From positions 10,464,501 through 10,528,500 of the forward strand of contig CM053329.1 of NCBI GenBank assembly GCA_028583605.1: 64,000 bases of DNA. Reading direction: 5' to 3'. The DNA comes from Dastarcus helophoroides. Lineage: Eukaryota; Arthropoda; Insecta; Coleoptera; Bothrideridae. The position numbers were made by a program, and so were the translations under genes. A model generated the notes under the pieces. The model saw only the letters and a program-made list of their open reading frames with translations, ran no database searches and was not told where the DNA came from. Shown piece after piece: positions 56,160 to 64,000 of the stretch (its first letter is position 1; every line of letters begins with the position of its first letter).

Positions 56160-57990
56160 TCAAATTTTGAAACTAAATTAGGAATTCCAAGAAAAAGTTT
56201 ATGAAATAAAATTTTTTTTTAGAAATTTTGATGTTTTAGAGAATTTGGTTTCTTTGTGGAAATTTCTAAACTGTCATATTTATATTTTTTCTTGCAGTTT
56301 CAACACTTAAGCGAATTTAGAGTTTTTTCTCAAAATTTTGTTTTTGATCTTTAAATTTTAATTTCATCTCAAAATTTGGAAAGCAGACTCGACAGTTTCA
56401 GTTTATTTAAAAACCAAAAATTATAATTTAAATGCAAAATATTAAAAAGAAAATTTATTCAATTGATATGTAAAAAAAAATAAATTACAAAAAACAGAAT
56501 CTCTATGAAAAATCTTTTCAATATCTAACCTTGAAATTTCGCATTTTCGTGAAATATCAGATTAAAATTTTAAATTTTTAATTTTACTCTAATTTCAAAT
56601 TTATATACATCATTTTCTTTGGTGCAACGGACTCGTTCTTGGTGATCTTCAAAATTTGAAATTACAAATATTGTCCCCTGAAACAAAGAAAGACCAGAAA
56701 ACACAACAAAGGTTGCTCTAATGTGTTTGGATAGCCAAGCTATCATCTTCAGAGAGATACTGAATCTCTCTGAAGATGATAGCTTGGATAGAACACACAA
56801 CAAAGGTTGCTCTAACGCGTTTCGATAGCCAAGCTATTCAGTATCTCTCTGAAGATCTCTTCGGCTATCGAAACGCGTTAGAGCAACCTTTGTTGTGTTT
56901 TCTAATCTTTCTTGGTTTCAGGGGACAAGATTTGTATTTCAATCATTTTTTTTTTAAAATCATTAAATTTAAATCCACTCTAATCCCTAAAATTTCAAAA
57001 GAAAAAAATTTAACTTGGACAAATGTTGAGATTTCTATTTAATCTTGAAATTGCAAACGTTCCTTCGAAATGTTGTCTTTAGTCAAGAATTTTTTTTTGC
57101 AATCTAGCTTTAGTTGCAAAATTTTTAACAGCTTACGTTCTAGCTCAAGTTTTAACAGTTTTTACTTGGCTTTAAATCCAACATTCCTGACAAAAGTACA
57201 AATTGTGAATAAAAAATCGAAATTTTCAGAAAAGAGTGAAAATATTGAAACAAAGAACATTTTGAGTTTTAGGCTGAAATGAAAATAAAATATAACCGCA
57301 GGCAATTCCAGTTTACACCCTAAAATTTATAACAAAAATGTGAAAAAAAAACACTTTCAAATAGGAAAAGGGGATTTTTTGCATTAAGTTTAAAAATTTT
57401 AAATTTAATTTATATAAGTTCAAAAAAATGATAACGAAATTTTAACTTTCTTCTCGATATTCTAGAAATCTTAAATTGTTTTTGGTCAAAATTGCAGCTT
57501 TAAATCAAAATATAGTTTTTAAATTTCTACCTCCAGATTTAAAGTTTATAATCGACTCCAAATCCTAAATAAACGAAAAAACAGTGAAAATTTTGAGGAA
57601 AAGAAACCTATAAAATTAGAAATTTGGAAAAGGTTCAAAGTTTCAATTAAAATTCAAGCTTTCAAATTTAACCATCAAATTTTAAAAACACCTCCAAAAA
57701 TTTTCAGTTTTAATTTTAAGCTTGAAGTAAAACGTTAAAATTTCAACCTTTTTCGAATCGAAACACAAAGTTTTAACCATTTTTGAAAAATTGATTTTTT
57801 TTTTCAAAATTGCGACTATTTGAAATCCTCGAATTTGTCAACATTTTTCTTTTTTTAAATGTATACCTTTTATCATCAAAATTTGTGCTATTTTTGAAGT
57901 TATGGCTATTTTCAAAATTTAAAGTTTGTTCAAAATTTCTGTCTTTTATTAAAAGTTCGACTTTTTGTAAAAACTTCAACATTTTTTAAA
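56160..57990. repeat. Degenerate AT array interrupted by a compound hairpin element
   Basis: AAATTTCGA-type words of mixed polarity lie on both sides of 56619-56945. Toward 57950 the polarity is T-rich (CAAAATTGCGACTATTTG). The solo LTR at 57996 lies in its right edge. Confidence 0.6.
56619..56945. repeat. Hairpin element, copy 7, compound
   Basis: The left tail TGCAACGGACTCGTTCTTGG and left arm are followed by a first inner hairpin (AGCTATCATCTTCAGAGAGA / TCTCTCTGAAGATGATAGCT, about 56735-56790). Then a second ACACAACAAAGGTTGCTCTA left-arm copy and its right arm follow. Three copies of the arm core are present, two in one orientation and one in the other, so alternative folds are possible. 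Confidence 0.8.
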
Positions 57991-58065
57991 AATATTGTAA
58001 CGCAATGTAAATAGCTGAAATAGGATTTAGAATAGAATTGTAGAATTTAGTAAATAAAAAAAAGT

Positions 58066-58078
58066 TTCTAGAAGGTTC
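58066..58078 (+). promoter_or_regulatory. Heat-shock element 1, LTR copy E
   Basis: TTCTAGAAGGTTC fits TTCnnGAAnnTTC at all nine fixed bases. Heat-shock factor trimers bind this form. Directly followed by TGATAAG. Confidence 0.7.
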
Positions 58079-58126
58079 TGATAAGGGGAAAGCGGCCGCG
58101 ACAACGAAACAAACGGCAGATAAGCG

Positions 58127-58139
58127 TTCCAGAAATTTC
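58127..58139 (+). promoter_or_regulatory. Heat-shock element 2, LTR copy E
   Basis: TTCCAGAAATTTC is perfect at nine of nine fixed bases. It is the most conserved site in the family: perfect in copies B, D and E, with one base lost in A and more in C. Confidence 0.75.
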
Positions 58140-58163
58140 GGCATTCGATAAGCCTTATCTGCC

Positions 58164-58176
58164 GAAAATTCTGGAA
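58164..58176 (+). promoter_or_regulatory. Heat-shock element 3, LTR copy E
   Basis: GAAAATTCTGGAA fits GAAnnTTCnnGAA at all nine fixed bases, ending 15 bases before the TATA box. Copy B has a perfect counterpart at this position (24038-24050). Confidence 0.7.
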
Positions 58177-58191
58177 GCCGCGGGCCGAAAC

Positions 58192-58198
58192 TATAAAA
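58192..58198 (+). promoter_or_regulatory. TATA box of LTR copy E
   Basis: TATAAAA lies downstream of the heat-shock and GATA sites and is conserved in position as TATATAA in copies A, B and C. Transcription would start about 30 bases on, giving an R region that includes the AATAAA signal. Confidence 0.7.
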
Positions 58199-58359
58199 AG
58201 GCGGTCAGTTTTCTCTCGAGTCAGTCAGTTAGAATCAGTGCAATTAGTGAGTTAGTAGAAATGAGTTAATTGTAAATTGTTGAGTTCAGTAATAAAGTGG
58301 GTATAATCTATCACGTGTATTTCCATCGAACCGATAAGCCCGTAACAATATTTTGAAAG

Positions 58360-59460
58360 TGCTGATCGTTTTCTCGAAACTTTTTGTAATTTTATCTCTT
58401 TGAAAAATTTGCCTGTTCCAGAATCCAATTTTCCAAATTACGAATTTTTAAATTTTACACTAATTCTATAGAACCAATTCAAGACTTAACTAAATTTCGA
58501 TTTTAAATCTGCCCCTTTCAAAAGAATTTTTCAAGTTTAAACTGAAAAGTTTTTAAAAGGGGTGGTTTAGAAGTGTTTTCGAGAAATAGGAAATGTGGGG
58601 AAACATTTTTTTTAAACACTTTAAAGTTTCTTCTCGAAATTTCATTTCCGAATTTTTACTCTGACTTAAAAATGTTAAAAAATAAGAAATTCAAAGGTTT
58701 TTTGACCTTAATCCCTGCATTACAACTTTAATCTAGAAATATTAACTTTAGATATGGAATTTCTACTTTAAATTAAAAAAAAATCAATTTTAACTTTCTT
58801 TTCATTATTCTAGAAATTTTAATTTCTTTTGGGTCATAATTGCACCTTTAAATCAAAATATAGTTTTTCAATTACTACCCCCAGATTTAAAGTTTATAAT
58901 CGGCTCCAAATCCTAAATATACGGAAAAACACTGAAAATTTTGAGAAAAAAAAAGCCTATAAAATTGGAAATTTGGAAAAGGTTCAAAGTTTCAATTAAG
59001 TACAGCTTTTAAATTTTATCTTAAACTTTTAAGAAACCTGCAAAAATGTTCAGTTTAAATTTTAGGCTTGAAGTAAAACATTAAAATTTCAACTTTTTTC
59101 GGATCGAAACCTAAAGTTTTGAGAAGAATTTAGAAATTTTGCGAAAATTTTGAAAATGTTAGAAAAAGCTGAAATTTTTTGGGAAAAAAAGCAAAAACCT
59201 TGTATTTTGTCTCTAAAAATTTAATTTTTAAAATTTAAAAAAATATGTTCAAAATTAAAGAAGGTGGAAAGTAATCTCAAATTAAAGGATTTTTATCGAA
59301 ATTTATATTTCAAATTTCAAGTCAAAAAATAATAACACAATTTCGACTTTAGTAACAAAATTTCCAGGGAAAGTTAACAATTTTAATAAATATGTAAGTT
59401 TTGCGAAAAAATTAGAAATAATGAGAAAAAAAGACGAAGTCTGCTGTTTGGTTTCGAATA
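58360..59460. repeat. Degenerate AT array
   Basis: The AAATTTCGA-type array continues after the LTR. A segment at about 58790-59110 repeats 57440-57760 closely (ATAGTTTTTNAATTNCTACC, CCAGATTTAAAGTTTATAAT, AACACTGAAAATTTTGAG, GGTTCAAAGTTTCAATTAA), a direct duplication of ~320 bp at 1.35-kb distance. Confidence 0.6.
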
Positions 59461-59469
59461 ATGATGTAA

Positions 59470-59524
59470 CGAATATTCGCATACGCGAATATTCGCATGT
59501 TTTTTCATATTCGCATTTCGCATT
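59470..59524. repeat. GCGAATATTCGC palindromes
   Basis: A perfect 12-base palindrome GCGAATATTCGC at 59485-59496 has a partial copy just before it (CGAATATTCGC at 59470-59480) and TATTCGC after it. This form appears at the ends of some insect hAT-like elements. The retroelement fragment starts immediately after it. Confidence 0.45.
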
Positions 59525-60497
59525 GAGGTGGACTTAAATGGCTACACTGACGCTTAATCAGTACCTGAAGAAAAACACAAATCATCCATCTGGTTTACAG
59601 ATGGATCAAGGACAGCACATGGGACTGAAGTGGGAATTTATGGCCCTAACTATAGTTCTCTAAAGCCTTGGGAAAAGACCCAACTGTCTTTCAAACTGAA
59701 ATACATGCAATAGAACTCTCCGCCTACGAGTGACTTCGAAGAAACCTAAAAGGAACAAAGATCTACATTTACTCTGACAGTCAAGCGGCAATAAAAGCTC
59801 TCAGCAGCTGCATTGTCAAACCCAAACTAGCTTGGGACTGTCAACAAACTCTAAAGCAATTGGCTAAACACAACAGGATCAACATTAAGTGGGTGCTAGG
59901 GCACGAAAGAATACAAGGGAATGAAGATACAGACCAATTCGCTAGAGAAGGATCTGCATCGTTATTTCTTGGACCTGAACCGGCTTTGGTTTTTCTAAAA
60001 GTCAAATCAACAATGAGGTCAAAAAATGGGAAGCAAAGTCGAGAATTTTCCACTGGAGATCATATCCAGGAATAGGACAGACGAAAAGATTCATACCTGG
60101 AACGCTTGAAAAGACAAAGTTCTACTTAGACCTCAGCAATTCGAATTGAGGACATTAACCGGCCTCCTAACAGGACATTGCTACATGAGGAACAACCTCA
60201 AAAAAATGGGTCATGCTGAAACAGACCTATGTCGCTTTTGCGCAGAAGCTGCGGAGACTGCAGAACATGTGCTATTCAAGTGTAATGCACTTGCACGCAA
60301 AAGGCACGTCCAACTCGGGTGGGCATCCTTAAACCTCTCAGATGTGGAAAAACTCAATCCCAGGTCCATAATAAACTTCTGCAAGAGTTTGAGCCTGGGA
60401 ACTACATAGCTCAGGGTATGCACAAAAGATCTCCTTAGGTCGAAGTCCGCGGTGGACGAAAAAAAACACGAAACCGACCCATATATGATCTAATCTA
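59525..60497 (+). pseudogene. Non-LTR retrotransposon RNase H and C-terminal fragment, copy 2
   Basis: This is a sibling of 14028-15233, truncated further at the 5' end (starts at EVDLNG). RNase H blocks: D in WFTDGSRTAHG (59590-59620), E in FQTEIHAIEL (about 59690-59715), D in YSDSQAAIKAL (59770-59800), and NIKWVLGHERIQGNEDTDQF (59880-59945), which keeps the W and block that copy 1 lost. The C-terminal CRFCAEAAETAEHVLFKC set is at 60230-60285. Stops and frameshifts lie near 59550, 59733 and 60080. The 3' tail has TGATCTAATCTAA (60487-60497). Confidence 0.85.
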
Positions 60498-60499
60498 AG

Positions 60500-60670
60500 T
60501 TTTAAATTTTCTACCGAAATTTAGATTTTAAACCCAAAATATCGAGAAAAAAGTCAATATTTTGAGAACGAAATTCGCTCTTCCAAAAAAGGCAAAATAC
60601 TGATTTGTCAAAGTGTTTGAATCCGCTTTGTAAAATAACTAGATAAAAATCAAAATTTCGAAAAAAACGA
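60500..60670. repeat. Degenerate AT array, short
   Basis: Array-type words follow the retroelement tail (ATATCGAGAAAAAAGTC, CAAAATTTCGAAAAAAAC). Confidence 0.45.
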
Positions 60671-61539
60671 ACCCCTTATTTTTAAAAGACTTTATTACTT
60701 GTATTACTTGATGGGTAAAATTTAATTTTGATATCAAAAGCCCCATATTGAATTAACCAAAGATGCATTAAAAAATTTTTGTGCGCTTTGTTTATGAACA
60801 AATGAGTTATGACGTTTTGTAACGGTAATCGCCCAAATCATTTTTATAACGCGGAACTTGTAGTTCTTAATGACGGTATTTCCATCTACGATAACTTTAC
60901 GTTAAAAGATTAGGGAAGGAATGCTAATGGGCACTTTACCTAGTTCTTTGTTATTAAAACCTTCAGATAATAATTCGTGTCGCCGGCTTGGTAGAAAGTG
61001 GAACCATTAACAAAGACAATTGCTTAAAAATAATAAAATTTGTAGAACGAAACAAAATTTCGTAAGTGCCCGGTCTTTTTTCCATGCATGTCGAAAATCA
61101 CTTAGTGCCACGTCGAAGATATAACAAATTACATTCAGCTATTAATTATCTATGTAATAACTGTTGCTTTAATGCATCATCTCGTGAAGAAAACAATTTG
61201 TGAAATAATTTTTAGTCGTAGTATGATCTTCCTATGTAATTAACTTTCTACTTCTATGAAATATTACGAGATTAAGTTGTCAAAACCCTGAGCTTTAAAC
61301 GACCTTAAATTCTGTTTGTATGGGAGGAAAACCTTAAGCAGATGATCATTTTAGTTTATGTTTGGGAACTAGCTGTTTTATTAGTACAAAATGATGGTAC
61401 ACTAAAGATATCAGAGTCAAATTGAACACTGTCGAAAGCACTAAAATCGTTAACTAATTTAGTCGGATTATTAATTAATACTAAGCAAATATTTTCAGCA
61501 TAAAATAAGAATAAAAAGTGAAAAATTTATCCTTTAATT
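60671..61539. other. No gene recognised
   Basis: AT-rich sequence without repeats or coding stretches that I can name; possibly single-copy. Confidence 0.35.
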
Positions 61540-61640
61540 TAGTGTTTATCAACCTTTTTTTCTGCTAGTGAGACACATTTTAACACTAATTAAAATTTTG
61601 CCACACACGCAGTCGAATAAATTTTGGTACGACCAAAAAA
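61540..61640 (+). mobile_element. hAT-like terminus (TAGTGTTTATCAACC type)
   Basis: TAGTGTTTATCAACCTTTTT, then GCTAGTGAGACACATTTT, has the layout of a hAT terminus (CAGTGTTTCTCAACC...GCGACACA) with its first C changed to T. The partner end is not in view. Confidence 0.45.
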
Positions 61641-61680
61641 AGTATCACAGCAGATAGTTCTCTGCATTATTAAGTTAGCA

Positions 61681-61770
61681 CAGGGGTCGGTAAACTGCGG
61701 CTTCGCGAGCCGCATGCGGCTCTTTTAAAAGACACTTACGGCTCTTTAAATTCCCCTTAAAAAATAAATA
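61681..61770 (+). mobile_element. hAT-like terminus (CAGGGGTCGGTAAACTGCGG type)
   Basis: CAGGGGTCGGTAAACTGCGG, followed by the palindromic GCGAGCCGCATGCGGCTC, is a well-known hAT terminal form. The AT array starts ~80 bases further and runs off the window, so the element's other end is probably outside. Confidence 0.6.
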
Positions 61771-61839
61771 AATAAAAGCTAAAGTGCACAGATACGCAGA
61801 AAATGAGTACTAATTAAACCAGTGACCTACAAGTGACCA

Positions 61840-64000
61840 AAAATACTTTTCTAGAAATTTTTACGTTTTTCTTAAATTTTAACAAAAAGTTATGATTTCA
61901 AGAATTATTTTTCCGAAATTTTTGATTGATTTGTATGAATGTTTTGAAAAAACAGATGAAATCTGAAATTTCTAGTAATAGACCAATTTGGGGAGTCGAA
62001 ATTTCCAAAAAATAATATTTTTTCCAAGAGATTTCGTGAAAAAAAGTTGAATTACTTTTGTGAGAAAAAAAATAAATTTACAGAAACAGAAATATCACAG
62101 CTCGAAATAAAAGCTGAAATTTCCAGAAAAAGCCGAATTTTGAGAAAGGAAAAGATTTCGAAAAAATTGGGAAAAAGAACGAGACTTCGAGAAAATTAAA
62201 AAAATGGAACACATTTCGAAAAAACTGAAAAAAGAAGAGATTTCGAAAGAAAATGAATTTTATTAAAAATTCTCAAAAAAGAGGTAAAAGTTTAGAAAAC
62301 ATTTTCGACTATAGATTGAAACCCAGTACAATTTAAAAGTCTGCAAGTTTAAGACAAATTTCAATTTTTTGAGAAATTGTAAAATAAATAAATAATAAAT
62401 ATAAAAATATAAATAAATAAAAAGAGAAATTGTAAAAATAAACTGGAAGCTTAAAAAAAGTTGTCGAACTTAAAAGAAGTCGAAGTTTTTCGGAGAAGAA
62501 GACAAAGGTTAAATTATAGGAAAAATGTCAAGTTTAAGTAAAGATCGAAATTTCGAGGAAAAATTTGCAATTTTACAAAAAATTTAAATTTTGAGATGAT
62601 TTTTGAAATTTCAAGAACAAAATGATTAAAAAAAATACAGATTTTCTCGATGAATTTGAATTTTGAGAAAATTGGTAAAATAATTTTGAAAGAAAAGAGA
62701 ATGTCGATAAAACTTCGAATTTCGAGAAAAATGTATTGAATTTTAAATTTCACAAAGTCAAATTTTGAGAAAAAATTCAAATTTTGGGTTTTAAAAATAG
62801 ATGAATTTAGTTCGAAATAAAAGTTGAAATTACCAGAAAAAACCGAATTTTGGAAAAGAGGGATTTTGAAAAAAATGAATGTGTCAAAAATTCTCAAAAA
62901 ACTATAAAATTTAAAAAAAAAAGACAATAGATAAAAAACCAAAGCAAATTTAAAACCTTAGATTTTTTAGACAAATTTAAATTTTGTGAAAACTTGTAAA
63001 ATTTCGAAAATACTAATTGTAAAAAATTGACAGCTTAGAAAAAAATAATCGAACTTTTAAAAAGCCAAAGTTCTTCAGGGAAAAAAAAATAAAAAATTTA
63101 AATTATTCCAGAGAAAGTTAAATTTTGATAATATTTGAAATTTCGAAAACAAGACGAATTAAAAAAAAACTCCAAATATTCAGATAAATACGGATTTTGA
63201 TAGAATTGGTAAAATAATTTCGAAAAACAGATCAATGTTGATACCACTTCCAAATTCGAGAAAAATGTCCAACTTTAAAGAAAGGTCAAATTTAAAAGAA
63301 AAATCAAATTTTGAGATTAAGTCAAGCATTTTGAAAATTGACGAATTTCGTAGTAAAAAATCGTAGCTTGCAGAAACAATAAAATGTCGAATTTTAAGAC
63401 AAAATTTGGAAAAAAAACGGAATTTTGCAAAACAAGTCCAAATTTGTAGAAAATAAATAAAAGTTTAAATGTTTAGTAAAAGTCAATATTTGGGCAAGAT
63501 GGCCAAATTTGGAAAAAGGACGAATTGTAAAAAGAATATAGAAATTTCGAGAAAAGTGTTGAAGTGTTAAAGGTCAAAATTTCCCAGAGAAAGTCAAATT
63601 TTGAGAATAAGTCAAACATTTTGAAAATATGTAGCTAAATTTCGTTTAAAAAATTGCAGTTTGTAGAAACAATTAAATGTCGAATTTTAAAAGTCGAAAT
63701 TTCGAAAAAAACCGAATTTTGCGAAACAAGTCCAAATTTGTAGAAAATAAATAAACGTTTACATGTTTAGTAAAAGTCAATATTTGGGCAAAATGGCCAA
63801 ATTTAGAAAAAGGACTAATTTTAAAAATATAGAAATTTCGAGAAAAGTGTTGAAGTGTTAAAGGTCAAAATTTCCCAGAGAAAGTCAAATTTTGAGAATA
63901 AGTCAAACATTTTGAAAATATGTAGCTAAATTTCGTTTAAAAAATTGCAGTTTGTAGAAACAATTAAATGTCGAATTTTAAAAGTCGAAATTTCGAAAAA
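61840..64000. repeat. Degenerate AT array, A-rich polarity, continuing past the window
   Basis: GTCGAAATTTCGAAAAA-type words are dense here. The 142-codon minus ORF at 62514-62942 (Phe/Ile/Lys-rich) is a product of this composition. The last ~700 bases are organised as a 291-bp tandem repeat. Confidence 0.7.
63290..64000 (+). repeat. 291-bp tandem repeat, at least 2.4 copies
   Basis: GAAATTTCGAGAAAAGTGTT occurs at 63541 and 63832. The ~170 bases after each are almost identical (CCCAGAGAAAGTCAAATTTT, ATATGTAGCTAAATTTCGTT). An older copy is recognisable from ~63290 (CGTAGCTTGCAGAAACAAT). Near-identity of the last two units indicates recent duplication. The array is cut by the window end. Confidence 0.85.

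Larger units (their letters stand above)
57996..58347 (+). mobile_element. Solo LTR, copy E (352 bp), best preserved
   Basis: Flanked by a perfect ATAT duplication (57992-57995, 58348-58351). U3 holds three perfect trimeric heat-shock elements (58066-58078, 58127-58139, 58164-58176) and four GATA words (58079-58085, 58118-58124, 58146-58152, 58154-58160 reversed). A TATA box is at 58192-58198 and AATAAA at 58291-58296. There are no internal genes. Confidence 0.9.

Noticed and set aside
62514..62942. 142-codon minus-strand ORF, Phe/Ile/Lys-rich
   Set aside because: It lies wholly within the AT array; its amino-acid content mirrors base composition and there is no domain or second copy with a conserved frame.

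Overview
The window looks like repeat-rich, AT-rich nuclear DNA from an insect, possibly a beetle; I cannot name the species. The reasons are several mariner-type transposases (one irritans/Himar1-like, one Mos1-like), non-LTR retrotransposon fragments, and repeat ends familiar from insect genomes (ACCCGCGACTTCGTCCG-type, GGTTCCGTACC-type). I found no intact host gene, no rRNA or tRNA gene and no CRISPR array. It is best read as intergenic or intronic DNA made of transposon layers.

Layout. 1-2.4 kb: mostly unrecognised. 2.4-3.9 kb: a pogo-like end and a decayed non-LTR reverse transcriptase (minus strand). 4.07-9.08 kb: hAT-like ends, a solo LTR, and a probable hAT-like composite holding a degenerate AT-rich array, a hairpin element, a 730-bp foldback and a 316-bp MITE. 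10.2-17.75 kb: insect-type interspersed repeats, an RNase H fragment of a non-LTR element, and a hairpin element with target-site duplication (TSD). 18.1-22.4 kb: a 4.26-kb hAT-like element with 8-bp TSD whose interior is the same kind of array. 23.1-28.1 kb: another hairpin element, two more solo LTRs, and a 1.9-kb tandem repeat with a ~660-bp higher-order unit. 28.5-35.1 kb: a nest of two dead non-LTR elements, a Himar1-like mariner (TA TSD), a solo LTR that split a reverse transcriptase, a 1.39-kb long-inverted-repeat MITE and a pogo-like MITE. 36.2-41.5 kb: a hairpin element, an array and a deleted mariner with intact ends. 42.75-44.7 kb: a Tc1/mariner-superfamily element with a DD41D-type transposase and ~340-bp terminal inverted repeats (TIRs). 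46.7-49.1 kb: an old repeat split by a 1.78-kb MITE with ~580-bp inverted repeats. 49.8-50.9 kb: a Mos1-like transposase pseudogene. 54.3-56.1 kb: a dead CR1/jockey-like reverse transcriptase with internal duplication. 56.6-64 kb: a compound hairpin element, a fifth solo LTR, a second RNase H fragment, hAT-like ends, and arrays ending in a 291-bp tandem repeat that runs off the window.

Three patterns stand out. First, five solo LTRs of one family carry, upstream of the TATA box, consensus heat-shock elements interleaved with GATA sites; copies B, D and E keep perfect heat-shock trimers and copy E keeps three. Second, degenerate arrays of a ~19-nt GTCGAAATTTTCAAAAAA-like unit lie inside, or begin or end at, hAT-like termini. 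Third, a family of ~215-260-bp near-palindromic elements (at least seven copies) would fold into long hairpins; its two informative insertions have TSDs of different length (9 and 15 bp).
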